64,000 nt of DNA from NCBI RefSeq assembly GCF_003672135.1, contig NC_039510.1, forward strand, positions 9,548,001 to 9,612,000. The letters are read 5' to 3'. Position numbers and translations under genes: made by a program. Below the pieces are notes generated by a model. It did no database searches. It saw only the letters and a list, made by a program, of their open reading frames with translations, and was not told where the DNA came from. Origin of the DNA: Ooceraea biroi. Taxonomy: Eukaryota > Arthropoda > Insecta > Hymenoptera > Formicidae. Of this stretch, positions 25,541-35,530 are shown in pieces (position 1 is the stretch's first letter; each line of letters opens with the position of its first letter).

Positions 25541-26131
25541 GATCCTGACTAGTAAAACAGTGTTGCCATTTGCACAAAAATGACAGCTAAAATGCTTTTT
25601 ATAAAAATTTCGCAATTTGTACGCACAAAATTGAGGCAGTCTACACTCGGAATAAAATAAAGGAATATAATGAAGCTTTTCAAAGTGACTTTAGAAGCGT
25701 AATAAAAAAGAAATGTGTTCTCCTGTATTCTGTAAAGGAGAACACACCTTTCTTTTTTATTACGCTTCTAAAGCAGAGAGAAGCCTGAGAGCGGTCACGC
25801 TCGCGTTTTAACTGTAACGCCTCAAACGTGGATATATGCGTTCCACTTGACGCTCCCAACGCTCGCGGCGTCATTCTATCTTTATTCAATATTCAGTGAG
25901 CAATAAAGACAGAATCACTTCAATCACTTCAACGCGAGCGTGACCGCTCTCAGGCTTCTCTCTGTCTAAAGTCACTTTGAAAAGCTTCATTATATTCCTT
26001 TATTTTATTCCGAGTGTAGACTGCCTCAATTTGGTGCGTACAAATTGCGAAATTTTTATAAAAAGTATTTTATTGTGCAAATGGCAGCACCATTGCGAAG
26101 AAATTCCCTAGTCACTCCAGCATCCCCTTAA
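25541..26131. mobile_element. Second foldback element of the same family, interrupted by a MITE
   Basis: It shares the inner sequence of 24669-25126 (GGAATAAAATAAAGGAATAT, AATGAAGCTTTT, GCACAAAATTG, ATTACGCTTCTAAAG) in inverted halves, and ends in GGGATGCTGGAGTGAC on the minus strand. The right arm is split at 25774 by a hAT-type MITE. No coding sequence. Confidence 0.8.
25774..25964. mobile_element. hAT-type MITE, 191 bp
   Basis: Terminal inverted repeats start CAGAGAGAAGCCTGAGAGC and continue to CTCGCGTT. TCTAAAG is repeated directly on both sides (25767-25773 and 25965-25971), a 7-base match of the 8-bp duplication expected for hAT elements. It sits in an arm of the foldback element 25541-26131, so it inserted later. 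Confidence 0.85.
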
Positions 26132-26132
26132 G

Positions 26133-26269
26133 CGGGGTCTACAATAAGAATTTAAGGCGTAAGATTTAAGAAATTGACCAATCAAAGTAGATCATTTTCT
26201 TTATATTCGAATGATTATGATTGGTCAATTTCTTAAATCTTACGCCTTAAATTCTTATTGTAGACCCCG
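26133..26269. mobile_element. 137-bp near-perfect palindromic MITE
   Basis: CGGGGTCTACAATAAGAATT continuing to TTGACCAATCA at the left is mirrored at the right; only the central 25-30 bases are unpaired. It abuts the right end of the preceding foldback element. Confidence 0.85.
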
Positions 26270-26290
26270 TTTTCAGGACATTAAAATGTT

Positions 26291-26298
<8 letters not shown>

Positions 26299-26330
<32 letters not shown>
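26299..26330. repeat. (TA)n tract
   Basis: A TA run that supplies the TA target of the transposon starting at 26331. Confidence 0.9.
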
Positions 26331-26333
<3 letters not shown>

Positions 26334-27422
26334 GGTGTCCCGGGTTTTAACCGACAAACTGCGGGAGCATATTCTACTAGTGGAAATAAGAAAAAATTCT
26401 TATATCGAGTTTGCTTAGAAATGCTTTATTACAAAGTTATAAACCAATATTGAAAAGAAATATGAGATAAGTAACAACGGAACATAGTGTAGAATTTGGA
26501 AGGTCGAAGATGTTTATGTTACGTGTATTCACATGTATTCATGTTCACTATGCTGAAACGATTCAGTATAATTGTTACTTTCACAACAGTAGCTGTTAGA
26601 TTTCAATCGTCGTGTGAACTAGTAATTACTATCAGAATGCCAAAGGTGTTTTCAAATGAGGAATACACTGATATTCATTTCGTGTATGGGCTCATAATAA
26701 TCCACATACTACCAGACAAAGAAACTTTCAACACGAATTTCGATGTAATGTTTGGATGGGTATGCTTCATGACCGGCTTATTGGTCCGTTCTTTTTACCT
26801 GACCGATTGAACGGAGAATCTTTTCGAAGATTCCTATCAAACGATTTACCAATTTTGATGGAAAATGTGCCACTGCAGTTTCGCTAAAACAGCTGGATAC
26901 AGTTAGACGGTTGTCCATCGCACTATGCTAGACAAGTTAGAAACTGATTAGATGAACATTATGCTTATAGGTGGATTGGTCGAGGAGGACCGGTTTTCTG
27001 GCCTCCAAGATCGCCCGATTTAACGCCTCTTGATTTTTATTTATGGGGAACTTTAAAAAATAAAGTTTACAGTACAGAAGTAATCTCGCTTGAAGATTTA
27101 AAGCGACGAATTACTAATTCAGTTACTGAGATGCAACAAAATTTTCAGGAATGTCGTACTGTAACAAATTCTGTACTACGTCGATGTCTAGCTTGTATCG
27201 ATGTGCAAGGACAACATTTTGAAATGCGTCACTAAATCATTGCGTAGATAATTTTTCTTTTTGTGAAAAAATCCGTTGTTACTTATCTCATATTTCTTTT
27301 TAATATTGGTTTATAACTTTGTAATAAAGCATTTCTAAGCAAACTCGATATAAGAATTTTTTCTTATTTCCACTAGTAGAATATGCTCCCGCAGTTTGTC
27401 GGTTAAAACCCGGGACACCCTG
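26331..27422 (+). mobile_element. Internally deleted mariner-like TIR transposon (copy 2)
   Basis: Same TIRs as 1075-1835 (CAGGGTGTCCCGGG), about 149 bp each, TA-flanked. The transposase ATG is at 26637. After [18 protein letters not shown] the sequence jumps into the middle of the enzyme. What remains of the catalytic half includes ENVPLQF, LDGCPSHYARQVRN, WIGRGGPVFWPPRSPDLTPL and DFYLWGTLKNKVY, ending at RRCLACIDVQGQHFEMRH (stop about 27232). Frame changes and stops (about 26884 and 26948) make it inactive. It retains the catalytic region that copy 1 lost. Confidence 0.88.
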
Positions 27423-27550
27423 TATATAAAGTGCTAACTGCAAACCTGCGTCTTTTCACTGCGTAAACCTCATACAATAATAAAAATTGTATATACATTT
27501 ATATGTAATTTAATATGTTAGAAATATGTAACACGTAATGTTTGTTACAG

Positions 27551-28412
27551 ATGTGTTTCTGATAAATTTGATATTGGTATAGCTACAGCGTGGCGAAGTG
27601 TTCAAAAAGTAGTGAATGCTTTATATAAGAAAGTAGCAACATTTATACGATGGCCAACTTTGGGAGAATCTGTGCAAAGTATGGAAACAATTCAACGAAA
27701 TTATGGTTTTCCTGGTACAATCAGTGCAATAGATGGAACTCACATAAAAATTATTAGCCCAAAAGATAACAGTGATTCCTACATAAATAGAAAAGGATTT
27801 CACTCCATTCAATTACAAGTAAAAGAATTGGTGAATACCGACCATAGATTGTGAGATTGTATTAAAATTTAACTAATTAGAATAAAGAGAGGCAATTTGA
27901 GTTACATTTGTCAACTGTGAAATTCATCCTCATTATTTAAATTTAAATCTAAGTTTAATTGTAATCTGTAGTCTAATAATTGATGTGACGATTGGTAAAC
28001 AAATAATCTCTATTCTTAACAGGTTGTTTGTAATGAACGGCTACAATTTATGCATTGCTATACGGGGCAAGTAGGTTCCGTACACGACATGCGTGTTTTC
28101 TGGCTATCAAATTTCGAAATGATGTGTACCGATAATAATTTTCCAAATGATAGTCATATATTGGGTGATGCAGTCTATCGTCTCACAAAATATGTCATGG
28201 TGCCATTCAAAGATAACGGTCATCTGTCTGAATGTCAAATAATTTTCAACACACGTCTCTCGTCCGCTCGAATGATGGTTGAACGTTCTATAGGGCTTTT
28301 GAAAGGTCGTTTCCGAAGTATTTTAGATACACTTCCAATGTATAGAACAGATTTGATACCTAAATATATAATTGCTTGTTGTATTTTGCATAACATATGT
28401 TTGCAGTCTCTT
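27551..28412 (+). pseudogene. PIF/Harbinger (HARBI1-like) nuclease, 5'-truncated, with an intron
   Basis: Two exons, 27551-27818 and 28023-28412, joined across a GT-AG intron of 204 bp give about 219 residues of a DDE_Tnp_4 nuclease. The PIF/Harbinger catalytic motifs are all visible: AIDGTHIKI (first Asp), HILGDAVYRL (second Asp) and MMVERSIGLLKGRFR (Glu), plus GSVHDMRV and the end CCILHNICLQ. The junction reads SIQLQ-VVCNERLQF, as family members do. The 5' side opens after an acceptor (TTTGTTACAG), so upstream exons once existed; they are absent here, where the neighbouring transposon ends at 27422. No stop occurs within the retained exons. It is a transposon remnant, or less likely a fragment of a domesticated HARBI1 gene. 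Confidence 0.78.
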
Positions 28413-28672
28413 GCGGTGCTCTTCTGATATCTCAGACTCTTTTCTATCTCGGATCAGGGAGTTGATACGTGAGGAGTTTTACTCCTTCCGGGACGAAATT
28501 GTGAGCTTGTTTCGTGCTGATGTGGAGAGGATTGACTCGGAGCTGCAGTTGCTATCGGGCAGGCTGAAGGTTGTGGAGGAGAGAGTTGCTGCTGTTCCTG
28601 ATCTCTTGTTGGAAGTCAAGAGGACATTATCCACGAGGTACTTGAGAGAGAGCGTAGATCCTCGAATTTAAT
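28413..28672 (+). pseudogene. Retroelement-like coiled-coil ORF fragment
   Basis: About 86 residues open in frame directly after the HARBI1-like end, with a heptad-rich segment (RIRELIREEFYSFRDEIVSL, then VERIDSELQLLSGRLKVVEE) like the N-terminal part of a retroelement gag/ORF1 protein. It ends at TAA 28669-28671 and is followed by BEL/Pao sequence. Which retroelement it came from is uncertain. Confidence 0.45.
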
Positions 28673-28757
28673 TATTTATAGTCCCGAGGAGCCTGACCAT
28701 CGCATTGCTCCAAACAAATTCCGCCCGCACTCACTCGGTTGTAATCAACAAATCCGG

Positions 28758-30992
28758 ATGTTTGTACTGCAATCCGCTCATTACATCGCTGCATGCTCGG
28801 ACTTCGCCGCCAAATCCCTCGATGAGCGACATGAATTCATTGTAAAGAAGAATCTCTGTTTTAATTGCTTAGGAATCCATCGCTTGAGTGAGTGTCGCTG
28901 TGTAAAACGGTGTAGACTCTGTAAAAGTCAACATCACATGTTGCTTCATCGAGAAACTGCGTCTTCGTCGGTAACTCCCGTTGCCTCAACATCGTCGCAC
29001 ACTTCACCTTCTAATGACACCTCTTCGGTTGCAGGAACACCTGAAAAACCTATAGCCCTCTCTCACGTGGCTGCCACCGTCGATTGCTCCGATTCGCCGA
29101 CTATCTTGGCCACTGCGAAAGTTCGCATTCTCGTCACGGGTGGAAACAGTCTGGTAGTACGAGCTCTGCTGGATCAGGGCTCAGAGGTCTCTCTCATTCG
29201 AGAATCGTTGGTGCAACTACTTCGTCTTCCTCGTCATCGTTCTCTCATGCACATCTCCGGCGTCGGTTCTCGGGACGTGGGAGCCACTCGCGGAGTTGTG
29301 TCTCTTCGACTCCAATCGTGCGTCGAACCATCCGATAAGTTCATTCTCCAGGCGTATATTCTGCCTCAGTTTACCAGAAAAATTCCGTCGGAACCGATCA
29401 CATCTTCGTGGGAACATCTCCAAGGTTTGCCATTCGCGGACCCGGACTTCGCCATTCCCGGTCCCATTAACCTCCTTCTTGGAGCAAATATCTATGGCCT
29501 TCTCTTAAAATCCGCCATCCGCAAAGGGCCGCTAAATGCTCCCGTGGCTCAAGAGACCTCTCTCGGTTGGATAGTCTCCAGGCCGACCTCGCAACAATCT
29601 CGACGATCGGGGCAGGTGATGACCGTTTCCATTTCATCGTCATCCGACGTAAACTTGGACGAGGCGCTACAACGCTTCTGGGAACAAGAAGAGGTTCCCG
29701 CATTACCATGCGCACGTCTCACCGCTGAGGAGCTAGAATGCGTGAATCATTTTCGCTCAACGCACTCCCGCGACAGTACGAGGAGATACATCGTCCATCT
29801 GCCGTTTCGATCGGGGTGTGGAGAACTGGGCTCCTCACGATCCGCCGCACTTCGACTGCTAGAACGCATGCAACATCAGATCCGGCGAGATGCTACCTTT
29901 GGTCAACTCTACGTCGACTTCATGAAGGAATACGAGGCGTTGGAGCACATGACGCTCAGCTCTAACTCGTCATCAACGGGCGCGAATTTTCTACCGCATC
30001 ATGGAGTTTTGCGGCAAAATATCTCAACGACTAAACTCCGAGTAGTCTTCAATGGATCGGCACGCACTTCGTCTGGACTCTCGCTCAATGACTGCCTTCA
30101 CGTTGGGCCTAAATTACATCAAGACATTGTCGCTGTTCTGCTTCGTTGGCGGGTTCACACATTCGTCTTCGCTGCCGATATTGAGAAGATGTTTCGGCAG
30201 ATTCTTCTCCACGCGGACGATCGATACTTCCAGAAAATCTTGTGGAGTGCTTCTGGAACCCCTCTGGAGTATTTCTTGGGTACGCTGACTTACGGACTCG
30301 TCAGTTCACCCTATCAATCCATTCAGACACTGCTGCAGCTCGCCGACAACGAGGAGCATCGCTTTCCCCTGGCCGCAAACGTTTTACGGTCTGACTTCTA
30401 TGTGGACGATGTGCTTTCGGGTGATGACACTCCTCAGCTCGCATACGAAAAGGCGCTCCAGTTAACGAATCTCCTCAAGGCGGGCGGCTTCAAACTACAG
30501 AAATGGTCCACCAATGAAAGCTCGATCCTGGAGGACATCGTCGTACCAGCACCGTCCAACTCATCCACCCGAGAGTTTGATGCGGAGACTCGCATGTTGG
30601 GACTGACATGGCATCCGTCGTCTGACACATTCCACTTTAGGGTCAGTCAATCTGATTCTTCGGTCACGCCCACAAAACGAATCGTTTTTTCTCGAGTATC
30701 GCAGCTGTTTGATCCGCTCGGCTGGCTCTCTCCAGTCACCATCCTCGGCAAAATTTTTATTCAAAGCCTGTGGAAAGCTCAAGTCGGTTGGGACGAGCCG
30801 CTTTCTCCTTCCTTGTCTCAGCAGTGGAATTTTCCGGAGAGCTATGTAATGTTCAAGCCTACGCGATTCCTCGCTGGTTGCACACTCGTTCAAATTCTCA
30901 AGCTCTCGAACTTCATGGTTTCTCGGATGCTTCTCAGAATGCTCTCGGCGCAGTCAGTTTCCTGCGCACCTTTTCCGACATTGACGACGTAA
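28758..30992 (+). pseudogene. BEL/Pao gag-protease-reverse transcriptase reading frame
   Basis: The longest surviving frame, 744 residues. It covers the Cys/His knuckle (residues about 30-65), a retropepsin-like DQGSEVSLI motif near residue 137, the RT fingers/palm, the YVDD active-site box (around residue 550) and the start of the Pao domain. After about residue 690 the translation leaves the family sequence because of a frameshift; the true continuation is in the frame read at 30830-31504. Confidence 0.9.
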
Positions 30993-31504
30993 AAGTCACG
31001 CTAGTTGCGGCCAAAAGTAAAGTCGCTCCTCTGAGGAAACAAACAATCCCTCGTTTGGAATTATCCGCTGCGGTCTTACTCGTTCGGCTTCTGGCACGGA
31101 TTAGAAGCATACTTAATTATTATCATGTTCCAGCGCACCTCTGGGTGGACTCCAGTGTATGTCTCGTCTGGATTCGAGGACGTCCCTCTCAATGGCAAGA
31201 ATTCGTCGCGAATCGAGTTGCAGTCATTCAAGAGTTGGTGCCGGACGCTCAATGGCACCACATCATCGGCACTGAGAACCCGGCCGACTGTGCATCTCGA
31301 GGACTTTTGCCGCGCCTTCTTGCTCACCAGCAACTTTGGTGGCACGGACCTCTCTGGCTTATCCAACCATCCGTACAGTGGCCAGACCAAACACCTCCAA
31401 TTGATGACAACGTAAATCTTGAAGCTCGACGTTCTCTTACAGTTTGCACTAACACGGTTAAGTCCGCTGCTACTTGTTGGGATCTTCTCGATCGGTACTC
31501 CTGA
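30830..31504 (+). pseudogene. BEL/Pao RNase H segment (frameshifted)
   Basis: LHGFSDASQNALGAVSFLR, VTLVAAKSKVAPL, IPRLELSAAVLLVRLL, HLWVDSSVCLVWI and IGTENPADCASRGL are the RNase H-type motifs of BEL/Pao polyproteins, shifted one frame from the RT part. The frame ends at a stop at 31502-31504; further family sequence (RITAWIKRVISALRR) continues in another frame. Confidence 0.85.
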
Positions 31505-31732
31505 CTCGATCGGCTTCTGCGAATCACGGCGTGGATAAAACGAGTCATTTCCGCGCTCAGACGCAATCCGCATCGACCTACATCAGCGACTCTAACGCCG
31601 GAGGAAATACAAGAAGCACGCCTTTTCTGGATACAAATAACGCAGAAAGTTTATTTCGAGGAGATGGTCCTGGTGTCTCGCGGTGAGTTTCTTCCTCGCA
31701 CCCACCCCCTCATTAAACTCGCTCCTTTTCTA

Positions 31733-33020
31733 TTGGGTTGTTCGGAAAGTAATTTCGTTTTTCACAAAGCGATGTCGTTAGTCGCGTTCCTCGATACTTA
31801 ACCTTACTCTAAGCGGCAAATTCGTTTTATATTTTGACAACTGACATTTCAGACGTCATTTAGTATCTTATTGTGTTGCGATCTGTCAAGTAATTGTTTT
31901 TTGGCATCACATCAAACATGGAAAATCAAAGTGAGCATTTTCGTAATATTTTTCTTTTTTACTACTGAAAGGGTAAAAATGCAGTGCAAGCGAGAAAAAA
32001 ATTGTGTACCGTGTATGGAGAAGATGTATTGAGTGAACGTCAGTATCAGAATTGGTTTTCGAAATTTCGCACTGGAAATTTCGATTTGAAAGATGCACCA
32101 CGTTCAGGTCGGCCAATTAAAGCTAATGACGAGAAAATAAAGGCTCTGGTGGATGCAAACCATCGCATAACAACACGCGAAATTGCTGAAAAGTTAAATT
32201 TATCGAATTCGACCGTTTACGATTATTTGAAACGCCTTGGATTCGTTTCAAAGCTCGATATTTGGGTTCCACACAATTTAAAGGAAATTGACTTGATTCG
32301 ACGCATTACCATCTGCGATTCATTGTTGAAACGTGAAGAAAATGAACCATTTTTGAAGCGAATCATAACTGGAGATGAAAAATGGATTGTTTACAACAAT
32401 GTTAAGCGAAAACGATCATGGTCCAGGCAAGATGAACCTGCTCAATCGACATCCAAGGCAGATATTCATCAAAAGAAGATCATGCTTTCTGTATGGTGGG
32501 ATTGGAAGGGAATCGTATTTTTCGAGCTACTACCAAGCAACCAGACGATTGATTCGAAAGTGTATTGTCGTCAGCTGGATGAATTGGATGCTGCCATCAA
32601 GCAGAAGCGACCAGAATTGGCGAATAGGAAAGGTGTCGTATTCCATCACGACAATGCCAGACCACACACAAGTTTGGTCACTCGCCAGAAGCTTTTACAG
32701 CTTGGATGGGATGTGCTACCACACCCACCATACTCTCCTGATCTGGCACCATCCGATTACCATTTGTTCCGGTCTCTACAAAATTCTTTGAACAATGTAA
32801 ACTTCGATTCAAATGAAGGCGTCAAAAATCACTTGCTTCAATTTTTTGTCAATAAGGAGAAGGACTTCTATGAGCGTGGAATCTTAAAGTTGCCAGAAAG
32901 ATGGCGAAAGGTAGTGGAACAAAATGGCCAATACATCACTGAATAAAATTTTTTCTAAATATGAAAAAACCGCCTTTCATTTTTCCTTGAAAAAACGAAA
33001 TAACTTTCCGAACAACCCAA
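31733..33020 (+). mobile_element. mariner transposon, 1288 bp, nearly intact
   Basis: Inverted termini TTGGGTTGTTCGGAAAG and their complement, about 29-31 bp, flanked by TA at 31731-31732 and 33021-33022. One transposase gene fills the interior. The insertion splits the BEL/Pao integrase region. The short intact TIRs and single coding lesion indicate a recent insertion relative to its host element. Confidence 0.95.
31918..32946 (+). pseudogene. mariner transposase, full length with one nonsense codon
   Basis: 342-codon frame, the usual mariner length. The N-terminal HTH region includes VYGEDVLSERQYQNWFSKFR, DAPRSGRP and TTREIAEKLNLSNSTVYDYL. The catalytic DD34D triad is complete: TGDEKWIVY, HHDNARPH and YSPDLAPSDYHLF, with exactly 34 residues between the second and third Asp. 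Conserved WVPHNL is present. The only visible lesion is TGA at 31966-31968 (codon 17, after FLFYY). Initiation downstream would lose part of the first HTH, so this copy is probably inactive. Confidence 0.93.
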
Positions 33021-33023
33021 TAG

Positions 33024-33992
33024 ATGCAGAAGGCGTGTTGCGTGTAGGTGGGCGACTAAAAAATTCTCTCCTCGATTCGGATGCTAAGCATCCCGTTCTT
33101 CTACCACGAGACTGTTCGCTCACACGTCTCTTGATCGCCGACGCTCATCTTCGTACTCTCCATGGCGAAGTTCAACTCATGCTCGCCTTGCTGAGACGGC
33201 GATTCTGGATTCTCGGAGGTCGTGCACCAATCAGCTCATTCGTCCGGCGATGCGTGCGATGTGCTCGCTACCGTGCTATTGCGGCTCTGTTCTACGCTAA
33301 CCAGCGATTGCGGAACGAATCTGGTCGGGGCAGATGCAGAGCTGCGTCGGTTGTTCCATTCATCCTCCCAGGAAGGTGCAGAAATCGCCGCTCTCTTAGC
33401 GAATGACGGGACCACTTGGAAGTTCCATCCTCCGGGCGCTCCACACTTTGGCGGCAAATGGGAGGCCGCCGTCAAATCGACAAAGTTCCACTTGCGACGT
33501 ATCATTGGCGACGCCGTTCTTACGTATGAAGAATTTAATACTGTACTAATTCAAATTGAATCTATTTTTAATTCTAGACCGCTATGTGCGTTATCCGAGG
33601 ATCTCGAAGCTTTAACTCCGGCACATTTTCTCTTCGGTGGGCCTTTAAATGTATTACCGGAGCCTGCATTGCATGATGTACCACCCTCCCGACTTTCGAG
33701 ATGGCAATTACTTCGCTAATTAGTGGACAGATTCTGGCGAAGGTGGTCCACGGAGTATCTACAGCGAATGCAAGCCCGGAACAAATGGCAGCAACCTGAG
33801 CAGCGAGTCACGACAGGTTCTGTCGTTCTGATCATCGACGAACGATATCCGCCGGCCAAATGGCCTCTGGCGCGCATCATCGAAACCCATCCCGGTAAAG
33901 ACGGTCTCGTCCGCGTCGTCACGGTACGCACCGCCGTGTCGACCTTTAAGCAGCCCATCCACAAACTGTGTCCGCTTCCGATTACGGACTGA
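33024..33992 (+). pseudogene. BEL/Pao integrase and DUF5641 remnant
   Basis: GVLRVGGRLKNS, HPVLLPRDCSLTRLLIADAH and FVRRCVRCARYRA form the integrase zinc-binding part. The frame then jumps near 33290-33305 to SDCGTNLVGADAELRRL, skipping the segment that should carry the first catalytic Asp. The core continues (HFGGKWEAAVKS, IESIFNSRPL, LTPAHFLFGG) to TAA at 33717-33719, and the C-terminal DUF5641 follows in the same frame to 33992. Confidence 0.87.
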
Positions 33993-34110
33993 TGTCTCTT
34001 TGGGCAATTTTTCATGCGTTCTGTATACACACTCAATACCTTGCGAGCATCGATTCGGGACTTATATCACACTAATCAGCGACGTTCTACGCCCCTGAGG
34101 CGGGCGGTAA

Positions 34111-34408
34111 TGTTCAAACTTATTTTATGTATTCGCGTCTATATGATCATGTACTTTTGTTTTTAATCGTGCGTTCAATTATACCGGGAACCAGCGTTCA
34201 GATGTTATGTTTTCGCGTGTAGTACGACGGGACAGTCGAATCTCTCGGAAAGCAAACACGTATCACTTTGTACGCCTATCTCTCGAGTCACGGCTTTGTT
34301 CGAACGATTTTTGTTATCAAGAATAAACGCTATCTAAGTTCAGATATTCTCCGTACATTTTCTCAATTCATTCTTCACTGCACTTGATCATTCGATCGCC
34401 GCTTAACA
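34111..34408 (+). repeat. Probable 3' LTR of the BEL/Pao element
   Basis: It starts TGTTCAAAC just after a purine-rich CTGAGGCGGGCGGTAA, contains AATAAA near 34321, and ends CTTAACA. Boundaries are inferred from TG...CA and the polypurine tract, because no second LTR exists in the window for comparison. Confidence 0.6.
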
Positions 34409-34423
34409 GATATAAACATTAAC

Positions 34424-34731
34424 AAGTCTAGAAATCATTTTTATTTCGCCAGGAAATTATATTCAAATGCATATATATTAAATCGTGAACTCTGGCTATT
34501 GTCTGATGGACGGACGAATTTTTTCATACCTTAACTGCATGCCAACAATTTTTGTTAGATTCGATGCAGAAATTTTTACGTTCTAAGAACTCATTCATCT
34601 ACTACGCGGGGTGACTTTAAGACATCTTTAAGACGACATAATGTTGTCTGGGAAGTCTAGAAATCATTTTTATATCGCCAGGAAATTATATTCAAATGTA
34701 TATATGTTAAATCGCGAACTCTGGCTATTGT
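34424..34731. repeat. Direct duplication of about 78 bp (34424-34502 and 34653-34731)
   Basis: Both copies read GTCTAGAAATCATTTTTAT, then CGCCAGGAAATTATATTCAA and GAACTCTGGCTATTGT, with a few substitutions, 229 bp apart. The spacer shows no gene. Confidence 0.75.
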
Positions 34732-34905
34732 GCTATATAATAAGCTATACAGGGTGTCCCATAATAATCGCCTAACCTCTCGTATGCCAATAGAGCAGAT
34801 CGAGATGAACAGAAAAGTCCCATACCATTTTGCGATATTCGCAATAATAATCGAAATATTGAATATTAAAATCAAGCGAATCCAGAGCGCGCGGAGGCGA
34901 GTGCC

Positions 34906-35179
34906 TAGTGTTCCTATAATAAGAGTTTGGACAACGCCTAAGTGATTTCTGATTGGTTCCGCCAATTTAGATACAGTAGCTGGCAAGAAATTAATATTTG
35001 GACACCGTAATACTTGACAAATAATTAATCTATTTTAATATATAAAAACTGAGAAACTCAAGGAACTGAGCAGTTATCCATGCTATTTATAAAGCAACCG
35101 CGAATAAGCGTTTCTGGTATATTTGATTGAATATGGCGGCCAAATCATGCGGTGTCCAGACTCTTATTATAGGGACACT
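34906..35179. mobile_element. 274-bp MITE, 8-bp target duplication
   Basis: TIRs TAGTGTTCCTATAATAAGAG and TAGTGTCCCTATAATAAGAG (as read inward), each followed by T-N-TGGACA. CGAGTGCC is repeated exactly at 34898-34905 and 35180-35187. It lies inside the left TIR of the larger element. Its TIR resembles that of 35531-36319. Confidence 0.88.
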
Positions 35180-35530
35180 ACGAGTGCCGACTGCCGAGCC
35201 GCTCGCGCTATAGCACCGCCCAGTGTATCCAGCATTGGCTGCCAGCGCGCGGCCCGCAGCTAGGGGGGGAGCGCGACGTTGCGCGATTGTGCTTACATCG
35301 TCGCCCCCACGTCTCGCCGCACCGCGCCAAGGTTCACGTCAATTGCCGCTACACACTCGCGATTACAATTGCGAGATTATTTTATAAAACAACAAAAATA
35401 GCTGAAATTAAAATACAGAATACTTACGAAAGGAAACGATCGAGAATCAATCATACATTTACGATCCTTCAGCAATGTAGAAATCATATGTACGCTAAGA
35501 AATAAAATTAGAATTATGGATGCTGAAAAT

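Larger units (their letters stand above)
28673..34408 (+). mobile_element. BEL/Pao LTR retrotransposon, 5'-truncated and broken, with nested mariner
   Basis: Domain order along the + strand: gag-type zinc-knuckle region (CFNCLGIHRLSEC, CRLCKSQHH), aspartic protease (LLDQGSEVSLI), reverse transcriptase (FAADIEKMFRQI, FYVDDVLSGDD), Pao domain (SRVSQLFDPLGWLSPVTILG), RNase H, integrase zinc region (HLRTLHG to CVRCARY), integrase core remnant (SDCGTNLVGA) and DUF5641 (TGSVVLIIDERYPPAKWPLA). A probable 3' LTR is 34111-34408 (TGTTCAAAC to TTAACA). No matching 5' LTR occurs in the window. Breaks: a frameshift near 30830-30860, a frame change near 31500, the mariner insertion at 31731, a deletion in the integrase core near 33290, and TAA at 33717. 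The element is dead. Confidence 0.92.

Noticed and set aside
24443..26131. Regularly spaced repeats considered as a CRISPR-like array
   Set aside because: The repeats are inverted arms of foldback transposons in an animal genome, not direct repeats with uniform spacers.
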